Shown here: piece by piece, positions 27,681-36,586 of the stretch
Numbering within the stretch: position 1 is the first letter of the stretch
Layout of the letters: each line of letters opens with the position of its first letter
NCBI RefSeq assembly: GCF_918731615.1
Contig: NZ_OU957226.1
Coordinates: forward strand, 3,349,501 to 3,413,500
From: Flavobacterium sp. CECT 9288
GTDB lineage: Bacteria; Bacteroidota; Bacteroidia; Flavobacteriales; Flavobacteriaceae
Direction of reading: 5' to 3'
DNA length: 64,000 bases
The notes under the pieces: generated by a model
The model's input: the letters and a program-made list of their open reading frames with translations, nothing else
What the model was told of the DNA's origin: nothing
Database searches by the model: none
Translations under genes and position numbers: made by a program

Positions 27681-27688
27681 CAAATGTA
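27681..27688 (-). promoter_or_regulatory. Putative -7 promoter box for the subtilase
   Basis: TACATTTG on the minus strand fits TAnnTTTG, 23 bp before the ATG. TTTA lies about 20 bp upstream of it as a weak -33. Confidence 0.5.
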
Positions 27689-27733
27689 TTAAAGTTGAAC
27701 GATTCCTTTAAATAGAAATGTAAAGTTGTTACT

Positions 27734-27750
27734 GGAATTCCGTGAATTCC
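27734..27750. promoter_or_regulatory. 17-bp palindrome upstream of the subtilase
   Basis: GGAATTC-CGT-GAATTCC is a perfect palindrome around a 3-bp centre, about 50-60 bp upstream of the subtilase -7 box. The identical 17 bp recur upstream of the AraC-type gene at 29616-29632. Confidence 0.6.
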
Positions 27751-27785
27751 GCTATCTAAAATTCTATTTGCTTATTTTAAGACTT

Positions 27786-29501
27786 TTAACTAGCTCTCGT
27801 TTTACTCAACTCTTTGATAAAAAAACTAGGTTTGATTTTATACTTTTTATAAAAAGCAGCCGAAAAGGCTTCCGCCGAATTAAAACCAAACTCACTTGCT
27901 AAGGAAGCTATGGTATAATTTTGTAAAACAGGTTGTGTTTGCAATTGCAAAACTGCTTCATTTACTCGGAGCTCATTAATATATTGTACAAACGTTTTTC
28001 CTTTTTGTTCATTAATAACTTTAGACAAATATTTAGTGTTGGTGTTGAGTTGTAAAGCCAGTTTTTGAATAGAAATTGTGTTTTCAATAAAGCCTTTATC
28101 GTTTTCAAACCCTGTTAATTTTTCCAGTAATTCAAGTACAATTTCATTTGATAAACTCTGTTGTACTTGATTTTCTTTTCCATCAGGCGTGGTAAGCTGC
28201 GTTTCTAAAACAGTACTGTTTTCTTCAATAGATATGGCTGGATTCAGAATTGCTTCAAATCGATTTTGATGTTGTTTTTTTAAGTAAAATTGGTAGGCAA
28301 TCAATCCTACAACACCCGCAACTAAAAGTACAATCCATATATATGAAGCAGACTGCTTTTTTTCCAAAGATTGTATTAAGGACTCTTTTTCTGCAATTAA
28401 GTGCGGGGTATCGTACTCATTGCGCAAAACTTTACTCAAGTGTTTATAATTTTTTTGCAACACACTATCTATTTCCATGTAGGTTGTTAAGTATCTTAGT
28501 TGATTCTGTTTATCTCCAGTCTGCTTGTAATACTCAATCAAATAAGAATAACCTCCTACAAATTCCGGTGTAATTTTTTTTCTAACGCGGTACATAGAAT
28601 CCACTTTTATAAAATTTTGAACCGCTAATAATTTATCTCCTAAACCTGCATAAGATTTCCCTAAATAAAAATACGAAGCTAAAACATTTCCTGTATTTTT
28701 AACTTTGATTAAACCAGGTAATGCTTTATTGATACTATCTAGAGCAGCTCTAAAATTTCTTTTATCTACCTGATTGGCTCCTTCATTCAAAGTAAACATT
28801 AACTGTAATTCGTTGTTTTTAGTAATTGTCGCTTCTTTATAACCCAAAGCATTATAATAGGAAGTAGAATCAGAATGCTTTAAAGACTTATGGCAATCTG
28901 CTAATCCAAATATGGTGTTTTGGTAATAATAAGAGTAGTAATCCCCTCGATAATCTTTCGTTTTGTAATATTTATAGTTTTCATGGTACAATTGTAAGGC
29001 TTCCTCAACTTCTCCCATTTCTTCTGATTTCGTAGTTCCAATATAGTCACGAACCATATAATAATAATCAATATTTGTTTTTAAAGCTACTTGTTCTGCC
29101 AAGTTAAAATTTAGTAACGCTTCATCAAATTTTCGTAAATCCACTAATAAGCCCGCTTTTTCGCAATAAGCCGCAGCAGGAAAAAATTTATTCGGTTCTA
29201 TTTTTGAATATTTTATTACACTATCTAGATATTGAATCGCTTTGAGTGGTTGATCTTCATAATAAAGAATGGCGTATAAATAATAGCCTCTAGCTTTTCG
29301 GATTGCTTTATTCTCTTTTTTAGCTTTATCTAGATAAACTTTAGCCCACGCTAATTGCCTTTTAGCATCCCCTTAGTCTTTAAAATAATTATTGTCTATA
29401 GTATCGTATGGCAATAAAGATTTGTCAGATAATGTTTGTGACCATAAAAAGAAAGGAAACAGTCCCAAAAGCACTATTTTTAAAAATTGTTGGTTAGTCA
29501 T
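27786..29501 (-). pseudogene. TPR-AraC family transcriptional regulator, interrupted by an in-frame stop
   Basis: The full frame from the ATG at 29501 encodes about 571 residues: a signal-like hydrophobic N-terminus (MTNQQFLKIVLLGLFPFFLW), TPR repeats, one transmembrane helix (SYIWIVLLVAGVVGLIAYQF), and a C-terminal AraC-type DNA-binding domain (KTFVQYINELRVNEAVLQL, IASLASEFGFNSAEAFSAAF). This layout fits Bacteroidota membrane-bound TPR-HTH regulators. A TAA stop at codon 43 (plus 29373-29375) interrupts it; only a shorter product from the GTG at 29144 (452 residues) remains open, without the N-terminal signal. It is either a pseudogene or a base error. A -7 box at 29519-29526 supports the full-length start. 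Confidence 0.8.
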
Positions 29502-29518
29502 TGTAGTTTGGTTTAGCA

Positions 29519-29526
29519 CAAAAGTA
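29519..29526 (-). promoter_or_regulatory. Putative -7 promoter box for the TPR-AraC gene
   Basis: TACTTTTG on the minus strand fits TAnnTTTG, 17 bp before the ATG at 29501. It implies a very short leader and that transcription would cover the full reading frame. Confidence 0.5.
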
Positions 29527-29610
29527 GATTATATAAATTAAAATGCTGTAAAAAACTACATTTCTAGGTTATTTGTATTGTCTTGATTTTCATTATTTTA
29601 AAAATATAAC

Positions 29611-29637
29611 TTATCGGAATTCCGTGAATTCCGATAA
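29611..29637. promoter_or_regulatory. 27-bp perfect palindrome upstream of the TPR-AraC gene
   Basis: TTATCGGAATTC at 29611-29622 and GAATTCCGATAA at 29626-29637 are perfect complements around CGT. The inner 17 bp are identical to the palindrome upstream of the subtilase. It lies about 100 bp upstream of the AraC gene's -7 box and suits a shared dimeric regulator. Confidence 0.65.
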
Positions 29638-29786
29638 CAAGAATTTGCACATCGTCAACAACAATCCTAGTTTTGGCCTCAGAAATGAAAAGCATTAAAA
29701 AATAAAACGATAGTCAAAAAATATAAGCTTTATCAAAAAAAGGGAATAATTCAGCTGGTAGGTAACCCTTAAAAAAAATACAGAGC

Positions 29787-29873
29787 ATGGAGTTTATAAA
29801 GCTACAATCTCCATTAAAAAATGAGCATAAAAGTTCTCGAGAAACTTTTTTAAAAAAAGAATTTAAAAAATGA
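29787..29873 (+). CDS. Possible 28-residue small ORF
   Basis: This tiny frame (MEFIKLQSPLKNEHKSSRET, then a lysine-rich end) overlaps the next ORF by ATGA, so it could act as a coupled leader. There is no family evidence and chance is a real alternative. Confidence 0.25.
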   Translation: MEFIKLQSPLKNEHKSSRETFLKKEFKK

Positions 29874-30037
29874 ATTTAAAACCATTTTTAGATCAACTAA
29901 ATAGTGCAAAAGTAAAAACTATAAAAGAACCGACTTTTACTGCACTTTTTGTGCTTATTGCTGCATCAGTTGAGATAATTTCTGATTGGGCCAATTTTAT
30001 GGCTGGACTAATGGGAACACTACCTAACAATCACTAA
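29870..30037 (+). CDS. Small membrane-like protein (55 residues)
   Basis: The frame starts at an ATG that overlaps the stop of the preceding 28-residue frame and ends 3 bp before the next ORF. The product has a charged N-terminus (MNLKPFLDQLNSAKVKTIKE) and one hydrophobic stretch (FTALFVLIAASVEIISDW), so it could be a single-pass membrane peptide. The tight spacing and plausible codon content support it. I do not recognise a family. Confidence 0.45.
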   Translation: MNLKPFLDQLNSAKVKTIKEPTFTALFVLIAASVEIISDWANFMAGLMGTLPNNH

Positions 30038-30040
30038 AAA

Positions 30041-30259
30041 ATGAAACTAACCAAAAACTTTTATTTATTCTTTGGAATTTTCTTTACCATAAACTTAATT
30101 TATTCCTTAATTGAGATCAGAGACACCTACAAATTATTCTCTTTCCCAGTTAATATCTGGATATACAGAGGCTATAGATTCTTTATTCCTGCAGTGTTTA
30201 TAATGATATATTTTAAAATGAGAGCCAACGATTTGACAAAACTAAATCGATATATTTAA
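30041..30259 (+). CDS. Small two-helix membrane protein
   Basis: A 72-residue product starting 3 bp after the previous small ORF. Two hydrophobic helices (FYLFFGIFFTINLIYSL and FFIPAVFIMIYFKM) are linked by a short polar segment with arginine and lysine, and the end is positively charged. It looks like a small integral membrane protein. No homologue is recognised. Its position suggests co-transcription with the 55-residue ORF. Confidence 0.5.
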   Translation: MKLTKNFYLFFGIFFTINLIYSLIEIRDTYKLFSFPVNIWIYRGYRFFIPAVFIMIYFKMRANDLTKLNRYI

Positions 30260-30354
30260 GTTCTGACCTCAAGAACCTACTACCTACAAAATTTGTTTGA
30301 AAAGTATACTTTTCAGTTCCTATTAGTTTACTTAAGTTTAAAAGCCCACAACTA

Positions 30355-30570
30355 ATGAAATACTTTATTACTCAAACGTTACAAAATACAATTCTAATTG
30401 TGTTCATTTTACTTATACGAAATTTTTTTAAAGATGAAAAAAACATCGTCATCTACAAACTATTGGACACAGAACAAATCTTTTTAATACTCTTTTTTTC
30501 AGTAGCACTAGCAAGCTATGAAACATACAAAAGGAAGCAATCAGACTCAAAAAAGGAACTGAATCCATAA
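30355..30570 (+). CDS. Small two-helix membrane protein
   Basis: A 71-residue product with two hydrophobic segments (TILIVFILLIRNFF and IFLILFFSVALASYE) and a charged, lysine-rich tail (KRKQSDSKKELNP). It has the same overall plan as the small ORF 95 bp upstream but no clear sequence identity to it. The function is unknown. Confidence 0.5.
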   Translation: MKYFITQTLQNTILIVFILLIRNFFKDEKNIVIYKLLDTEQIFLILFFSVALASYETYKRKQSDSKKELNP

Positions 30571-30723
30571 ACTTCATTTTAGATCTATCATAAATGACCC
30601 TATAGACTTTGAAGTTAAATTATATTTTATACCTTAAAATTCGTATAGAAATACTTCGTTTTTCACATCTAAAGAATACTAATAAGATCATCATAAAAAT
30701 ACTATAACTAAAAATCAAATAAA

Positions 30724-30801
30724 ATGATCACACTTCTACTGAAAATAATCATACTATACTGGAAACTAGTCGAGAATTTTATTACAGAAACTTTAGGTTA
30801 A
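30724..30801 (+). CDS. Possible 25-residue hydrophobic peptide
   Basis: The frame starts MITLLLKIIILYWKLVEN and ends after TETLG. It resembles hydrophobic micro-proteins but is too short to support on sequence alone. It lies between the two better-supported small ORFs. Confidence 0.2.
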   Translation: MITLLLKIIILYWKLVENFITETLG

Positions 30802-30857
30802 ATAACGAATTGGCATACTATTTGAAATAAAATTATAGCTATTTCAGTACAAAAAAA

Positions 30858-31109
30858 ATGAAAAAATACATCTACTTTTTGATATGCTTCGCCATATTCA
30901 CTACAACATCTTACGCCCAAAAAAAAGGTAAAACGGCTTTACCTGAAATTGAAAAAACAGTAAGTACAAATCCCTGGCAAAATATAAAAACAATAAAATA
31001 TTCTTGGTTAGAGACTATAGATAAAAAACAAATTGACTCCATTATGGGTACGTCCCTAGTCATAACAAGTACAGAAAAACCAGTTAAAACATTCAAAAAG
31101 AAAAGCTAA
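30858..31109 (+). CDS. Small secreted protein
   Basis: An 83-residue protein with a good signal peptide (MKKYIYFLICFAIFTTTSYAQ) and a basic mature part of about 62 residues (KKGKTALPEIEKTV to KTFKKKS). The signal peptide and a terminator right after it make this the most credible gene of the small cluster. No family is recognised. It could be a secreted effector, peptide or envelope factor. Confidence 0.6.
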   Translation: MKKYIYFLICFAIFTTTSYAQKKGKTALPEIEKTVSTNPWQNIKTIKYSWLETIDKKQIDSIMGTSLVITSTEKPVKTFKKKS

Positions 31110-31114
31110 CCACA

Positions 31115-31149
31115 AAAAAAAGAGCCAACATAATGTTGGCTCTTTTTTT
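31115..31149. terminator. Bidirectional terminator
   Basis: A perfect 16-bp stem (AAAAAAAGAGCCAACA at 31115-31130 with its complement at 31134-31149) has a 3-nt loop and U tracts on both strands. It separates the rightward small secreted gene from the leftward atpG. Confidence 0.92.
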
Positions 31150-31165
31150 ATGTGCGTAATAATTA

Positions 31166-32026
31166 CTATCCTTTTAAAGCTTCTGCTCCACCTACAATCT
31201 CTAAGATTTCATTGGTAATTGCAGCTTGACGTGCTTTATTATAAGTCAATTTCAATTGATTTCTCAATTCCGTTGCATTATCAGTTGCTTTGTGCATTGC
31301 AGTCATACGTGCTCCATGTTCAGAGGCAAAAGAATCACGAATACCTTTATACAATTGAGTTTTTAATGATTTAGGAATCAAGGTCAAAACAATTTCTTCT
31401 TTTGATGGTTCAAAAATATAATCACCAGCAGCTTCAGCAGCATTAGCCTTTAAAGATGCTAACGGCAAGAATTGCTCTGTTTGAACAATTTGTGTAGCAG
31501 CATTCTTAAACTGGTTGTAGATCAACTCAATCTTATCATACTCACCAGCCACAAACTTTTCCATTAACTCATCAGCAATTTTTGCTACCTTGTCAAAAGT
31601 AAGATCATCAAATACAGTACTTTGATTGCCTACAACGTTTAAAGTTTTGCTCAATACATCGTTACCTTTTTTACCAATAGCAAAAACATCTACTTGTTTT
31701 CCTGCATAGAATTCAGCACGATTTTTCGCTTCTTTTATGGCGTTAGTATTAAAAGCTCCAGCTAAACCTCTATTTGAAGTTACAACAACTAATAATACTT
31801 TTTTAATCTCACGTTGTGTGGTATATTCACCACCAGCATCACCTTCTAAAGTAGCAGAAAGATTTTGTAGCAGTTCTGTCAATTTTTCGGCATAAGGGCG
31901 CATAGCTGTGATTGCATCTTGTGCTTTCTTTAGCTTTGCTGCAGAAACCATTTTCATTGCAGATGTTATTTGCATCGTAGATGAAACGGAAGTAATTCTA
32001 TTACGGATTTCCTTTAAATTTGCCAT
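31166..32026 (-). CDS. atpG: ATP synthase F1 gamma subunit
   Basis: A 286-residue central-stalk subunit. The N-terminal helix reads LKEIRNRITSVSSTMQITSA and the C-terminal helix AMHKATDNATELRNQLKLTYNKARQAAITNEILEIVGGA, the two long helices that rotate inside the alpha3beta3 head. It couples proton flow to ATP synthesis. It is the last gene of the leftward ATP synthase operon, 70 bp after atpA, with a strong terminator following. Confidence 0.97.
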   Translation of the reverse strand: MANLKEIRNRITSVSSTMQITSAMKMVSAAKLKKAQDAITAMRPYAEKLTELLQNLSATLEGDAGGEYTTQREIKKVLLVVVTSNRGLAGAFNTNAIKEAKNRAEFYAGKQVDVFAIGKKGNDVLSKTLNVVGNQSTVFDDLTFDKVAKIADELMEKFVAGEYDKIELIYNQFKNAATQIVQTEQFLPLASLKANAAEAAGDYIFEPSKEEIVLTLIPKSLKTQLYKGIRDSFASEHGARMTAMHKATDNATELRNQLKLTYNKARQAAITNEILEIVGGAEALKG

Positions 32027-32096
32027 TTTGTGTATAGTGAAATGTGAATCGTAAAAAGTGAACAGTTATACTATTCACTTTTCACTTTTCACTAAA

Positions 32097-33674
32097 TTAG
32101 TTATATTTTGCTGATAATTCTTTTGCAACAGTTTCAATTACATCTGTAATTTCGTCAGTCAATTTTCCTGCTTTCAACGCATCAAGAGTTCCTCTGTGTT
32201 TAGCGTTTAAGAATTCTAAGAAATCTTTCTCAAATTCTCTAACTTTAGAAACAGGTACGTTTTTCAACAAGTTTTTTGATCCTGCATAAATAATAGCAAC
32301 TTGATCTTCTACAGTATAAGGATCATTCAAACCTTGTTTCAAGATTTCAACGTTTCTTTTTCCTTTTTCAATTACGTTTAAAGTAACAGCATCAAGATCA
32401 GAACCAAATTTAGCAAACGCTTCCAATTCACGGAATTGTGCTTGGTCTAACTTTAAAGTACCCGCCACTTTTTTCATTGATTTAATTTGTGCATTTCCTC
32501 CAACACGAGATACCGAGATACCTACGTTAATCGCTGGACGAACCCCAGAGTTAAACAAATCTCCATCTAAGAAAATTTGACCATCAGTAATAGAAATTAC
32601 GTTTGTTGGGATGTATGCAGAAACGTCACCAGCTTGAGTTTCAATAATTGGTAAAGCAGTTAATGAACCACCACCTTTTACAATTGATTTCAATGAATCT
32701 GGTAAATCATTCATGTTTTTAGCAATTCCATCATCAGCAATTACTTTACAAGCACGCTCTAATAAACGGCTGTGTAAGTAGAAAACGTCTCCAGGATAAG
32801 CCTCACGTCCCGGTGGTCTTCTTAATAAAAGAGAAACCTCACGGTAAGCAACCGCTTGTTTAGATAAATCATCATAAACAATTAAAGCCGGACGACCTGA
32901 ATCTCTAAAATATTCTCCAATTGCAGCACCTGCAAAAGGAGCATATACTTGCATTGGAGCTGGATCAGATGCATTTGCAGCAACAATCACAGTATACGCC
33001 ATAGCACCTTTTTCTTCTAACATCTTAGCAATTCCTGCTACAGTAGAAGCTTTTTGTCCAATAGCTACGTAGATACAAAATACTGGTTTTCCAGCATCGT
33101 AAAATTCTTTTTGATTTAAAATGGTGTCAATACAAACTGTTGATTTACCTGTTTGACGATCACCAATAACAAGCTCACGTTGTCCACGACCTACTGGAAT
33201 CATTGCATCTACTGCTTTAATACCTGTTTGTAATGGCTCAGTAACTGGCTGACGGAAAACTACTCCAGGAGCTTTTCTTTCTAATGGCATCTCGTATAAG
33301 TCTCCACCTATTGGTCCTTTTCCATCAATTGGAAAACCAAGTGTGTTTACTACACGTCCTACCATTTGTTCTCCTACTTTAAGAGAAGCTATACGTTGTG
33401 TTCTTTTTGCAGTAGATCCTTCTTTGATTCCTGTAGATGGTCCTAAAAGTACCACACCCACATTGTCTTCTTCAAGGTTCAATACAATAGCTTCAAGTCC
33501 GTTTTCAAATTCAACTAACTCACCATATTGCACATTTGAAAGCCCGTAAATACGAGCAATACCGTCTCCAACTTGAAGTACAGTTCCTACTTCCTCTAGT
33601 GTAGCACCAGATTCAAAACCTTCTACTTGCTTTCTTAATATTGCTGAAATTTCAGCAGGTTTAATTTCCGCCAT
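32097..33674 (-). CDS. atpA: ATP synthase F1 alpha subunit
   Basis: A 525-residue catalytic-head subunit with P-loop [15 protein letters not shown] (around residue 170), the alpha signature [15 protein letters not shown] and the Walker B region [18 protein letters not shown]. It forms the non-catalytic nucleotide sites of F1. The gene lies directly after an unrelated 508-residue secreted-protein gene rather than after atpH, which is unusual. The length is slightly above the common 500-515. Confidence 0.98.
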   Translation of the reverse strand: MAEIKPAEISAILRKQVEGFESGATLEEVGTVLQVGDGIARIYGLSNVQYGELVEFENGLEAIVLNLEEDNVGVVLLGPSTGIKEGSTAKRTQRIASLKVGEQMVGRVVNTLGFPIDGKGPIGGDLYEMPLERKAPGVVFRQPVTEPLQTGIKAVDAMIPVGRGQRELVIGDRQTGKSTVCIDTILNQKEFYDAGKPVFCIYVAIGQKASTVAGIAKMLEEKGAMAYTVIVAANASDPAPMQVYAPFAGAAIGEYFRDSGRPALIVYDDLSKQAVAYREVSLLLRRPPGREAYPGDVFYLHSRLLERACKVIADDGIAKNMNDLPDSLKSIVKGGGSLTALPIIETQAGDVSAYIPTNVISITDGQIFLDGDLFNSGVRPAINVGISVSRVGGNAQIKSMKKVAGTLKLDQAQFRELEAFAKFGSDLDAVTLNVIEKGKRNVEILKQGLNDPYTVEDQVAIIYAGSKNLLKNVPVSKVREFEKDFLEFLNAKHRGTLDALKAGKLTDEITDVIETVAKELSAKYN

Positions 33675-33697
33675 AATAATTATTTTTACCTATTTTT

Positions 33698-35224
33698 TTA
33701 TATTGATTTAGAATATAAATCAACTAAATCTTTTAAACCATTAATATTACTGTAATCAATTTTTTCTATGTCAGTACTAGATACAGAACCACCGATATAC
33801 TCTTTTAACTTAGTAAAAAACTTCTCTTCTTTACCTTTTTTAATTAGGATTTGAAAACCTTTTTCCTGTGATGGTATTTTAATTACATAAGAATTTGAAG
33901 GTACGTCTTGGAAAATACTCATCTTATCTGTAATCTGTACTTCTTTAAAATATTTCCATGAAGCAGAAGCTAAAGAAAGTCCAGCCATAGCACCTAAATC
34001 AAGTGCAGAATTATCTTTTGGTGCTGCAACCTCTTCAACTTTGGCTAATAAAGCTCGATACTTTGTCTCAGAATTATCATCATTTACAATGCTAAAAAGG
34101 ACATTCTCTTTTGCTTTAAAACTGTAATATTTAAAATCGCCTTTTTCATTTTTAGCTACCACTTTTAATATTTTCCCAACACCATCTAAATCGACCATGC
34201 CATTAGAAGAATTAGCGATTGCAATTTTTTCAAAATCAATAGAAAGTACACCTTCTACTTTTTCACCTTTTTGATCAATTACATACCCTTTCTTGTCGTA
34301 AATATTAGATGAGTTTAATTTAGCAGCGTCTAATTTAGCCGTTTTATCAGCTTCTCTTGCCTTTAAAAGAACTTCAGCCTCCATTAAAGTCATGTATTTT
34401 TGACCATTAACGTATGATAAATCAACTAATTCTTTTACAAAACTTTCAGAAGAAGCCAAATCCGCATTATTGATTTTGGCAGTTGGAACATAAGTAAAGG
34501 TTTTATCCGATTCAACTAATGCTACTACCATTTTTCCGCCTCTCTCGACAGCTTGAACTAATACTCTACCACTTAAAGATGCTATTTCAACATTTAAAAC
34601 AGGATATGGCGAACTATTTTGTTTCATAGAAACATCATATTTAGCTACCACTTTTGACATGAACTCTTTGTTTTGTTCTTGGGTATACCTATCTGTAAAA
34701 GCATCTGCAGGAACAACACCAGAAAAAATCAATTTATCTTTTCGAAAAACTTGATAGTTCATTGCCGCTAGGTCTTTTTCCAAATCCTTGGCAGATTCCT
34801 TCAATTTTTCAATCTCTGCTGAAATACTTGGACGCTCTTCAGCAAAAAAAGCATCAAGATTCTCTACACCATTAGTAGTTAAAATATTGTACTTTTTGGC
34901 AAGGATTTCTGCAACAGCTTTTTTATAATTCAATGTAAAAGACATTAGAACAAAATCTACTTCTGCAGTTTTTGTACCATCTAAATTTGTAACAATTAAC
35001 CAACTTTTAGAATTCTGAGCATCAATTTTATGTGTCTTCAATGTTGCAATGATAGCATTGGCATTATTAATTGAAGTATATTTAAACTGCGTACCTGCTT
35101 TGTCCTTTTCAACTTTCGCAACAGCAACATTATCAAATAAAATCTGATCATCATCTTCTTTTATTTTCTGACTAAAAGAAAATAACGATGTACCTAGGAT
35201 TAATAAAAATATAATTTTTTTCAT
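33698..35224 (-). CDS. Secreted protein inserted in the ATP synthase operon
   Basis: A 508-residue protein with signal peptide MKKIIFLLILGTSLFSFSQ, so it is exported, unlike all F1 subunits. The rest is beta/alpha-mixed (ASLSGRVLVQAVERGGKMVV, KKGYVIDQKGEKVEGVLSID, KVVAKNEKGDFKYYSFKAKE) without a motif I recognise. It lies 9 bp after atpH and 23 bp before atpA, so it must be co-transcribed with the F-ATPase. No link to ATP synthesis is visible in the sequence. It may be a lineage insertion using the operon's promoter. Confidence 0.75.
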   Translation of the reverse strand: MKKIIFLLILGTSLFSFSQKIKEDDDQILFDNVAVAKVEKDKAGTQFKYTSINNANAIIATLKTHKIDAQNSKSWLIVTNLDGTKTAEVDFVLMSFTLNYKKAVAEILAKKYNILTTNGVENLDAFFAEERPSISAEIEKLKESAKDLEKDLAAMNYQVFRKDKLIFSGVVPADAFTDRYTQEQNKEFMSKVVAKYDVSMKQNSSPYPVLNVEIASLSGRVLVQAVERGGKMVVALVESDKTFTYVPTAKINNADLASSESFVKELVDLSYVNGQKYMTLMEAEVLLKAREADKTAKLDAAKLNSSNIYDKKGYVIDQKGEKVEGVLSIDFEKIAIANSSNGMVDLDGVGKILKVVAKNEKGDFKYYSFKAKENVLFSIVNDDNSETKYRALLAKVEEVAAPKDNSALDLGAMAGLSLASASWKYFKEVQITDKMSIFQDVPSNSYVIKIPSQEKGFQILIKKGKEEKFFTKLKEYIGGSVSSTDIEKIDYSNINGLKDLVDLYSKSI

Positions 35225-35233
35225 TGTTAGAAT

Positions 35234-35767
35234 TTAGTTACTTAATTCTCTTTTTAAAATTTGTAATCTGTTTGCAACTGCAGCATTGTACTGCTTGTCA
35301 CCTATTCTAATAATAAAACCTCCTATAATAGCAGGATCTACAGTGTTGATAATTGTAATTTTCTTATCAGACAAAGTAGCTATTTTAGCTAAAACTTTGG
35401 CCTCTAAAACTTCATCCATAGGAACAGCAGTAGTAACAGTTGCTACTTCAACTCCGTTCATTGTATCAAACAAACCATTGTATTCTAATGCTATAGCACC
35501 TAAAATTTCGAATCTTTTGTTTTCAAATAACAAATGAAATAAACTTTTAGTCACAGAATTTGCATCAGCAAAAACCTCTAGTAAAGCACTTTGTTTTTGA
35601 TCAACTTTTAAAGTTGGATTTTCAATAAAGTTTTTCAATTCTAGATTTTCTGTAACAGTCAATGCAATAGTTTTCATATCAGCATTAACGGCATCAGCCA
35701 CACCTTTTGACTGTGCGATTTCTAAAATTGCTTTCGCATAACGAATTGCTGCTCTAGTTCCTGACAT
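35234..35767 (-). CDS. atpH: ATP synthase F1 delta subunit
   Basis: A 177-residue OSCP/delta subunit of the peripheral stalk. N-terminal helical domain (RAAIRYAKAILEIAQSKGVADAV) and C-terminal VDPAIIGGFIIRIGDKQYNAAVANRLQILKREL-like end are typical. It joins the b subunits to F1 and begins 4 bp after atpF. It is followed by the 508-residue secreted protein. Confidence 0.95.
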   Translation of the reverse strand: MSGTRAAIRYAKAILEIAQSKGVADAVNADMKTIALTVTENLELKNFIENPTLKVDQKQSALLEVFADANSVTKSLFHLLFENKRFEILGAIALEYNGLFDTMNGVEVATVTTAVPMDEVLEAKVLAKIATLSDKKITIINTVDPAIIGGFIIRIGDKQYNAAVANRLQILKRELSN

Positions 35768-35771
35768 AATG

Positions 35772-36263
35772 TTAGTTTAATTTTACGTCTCCTAACATGT
35801 TCTCAACTAGTTTAGATTGAGCTTCTTTGTTAGATAATTCGCTTTTTAATAATTTTTCTGCAATGTCCAAAGATAATGTAGAAACATGAGATTTCAATTC
35901 AGCCATTGCCGCATTTTTTTCTGCTGCAATAGCAACTTTTGCTTGCTCAATCATTCTTGCACCTTCTGCTTGCGCATCGGCTTTAGAATCAGCAATCATT
36001 TTATCTCTCATTTCACGAGCTTCTTTTAACATAGCATCACGTTCTAAACGCGCTTCTTGTAAAATACGCTCATTACTAGCGGTAAGATTTTGCATTTCAA
36101 GACGAGCTGACTCAGCAGATGCTAATGCATTGTTGATAGACTCCTCACGACTTTTTACAGCTCCTAAAATAGGACCCCAAGCAAATTTTTTAAGTAGTAT
36201 AAAGAAAACTACAAATATAATTGTGGTCCAAAATATTAAACTTTCTGGTGAAGTTAATTTCAT
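35772..36263 (-). CDS. atpF: ATP synthase F0 b subunit
   Basis: A 163-residue stator subunit: one N-terminal membrane helix (LIFWTTIIFVVFFILLKKFAWGPI) and a long charged coiled coil rich in alanine, glutamate and lysine (SREESINNALASAESARLEM onward) that reaches up to F1. It lies between atpE and atpH in the leftward operon. A hairpin separates it from atpE. Confidence 0.96.
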   Translation of the reverse strand: MKLTSPESLIFWTTIIFVVFFILLKKFAWGPILGAVKSREESINNALASAESARLEMQNLTASNERILQEARLERDAMLKEAREMRDKMIADSKADAQAEGARMIEQAKVAIAAEKNAAMAELKSHVSTLSLDIAEKLLKSELSNKEAQSKLVENMLGDVKLN

Positions 36264-36304
36264 ATTCTTATATATTTAATAAAATTGTTTTTCAATAAAA
36301 AAAC

Positions 36305-36329
36305 TTCCTGTAGCCAACCGCCACAGGAA
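36305..36329 (-). terminator. Stem-loop between atpE and atpF
   Basis: TTCCTGT at 36305-36311 pairs with ACAGGAA at 36323-36329 around an 11-nt loop. On the minus strand it is followed by GTTTTTTT, giving an attenuator-like structure just past atpE. It may partly end transcription to favour the c subunit over the downstream genes. Confidence 0.5.
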
Positions 36330-36339
36330 ATTTTAGGAT

Positions 36340-36564
<225 letters not shown>

Positions 36565-36586
36565 TTAATAATTAATAAAACTCAAA

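Noticed and set aside
31115..31149. Hairpin considered as a riboswitch
   Set aside because: It is a perfect terminator with U tracts on both strands and no aptamer-like structure upstream.
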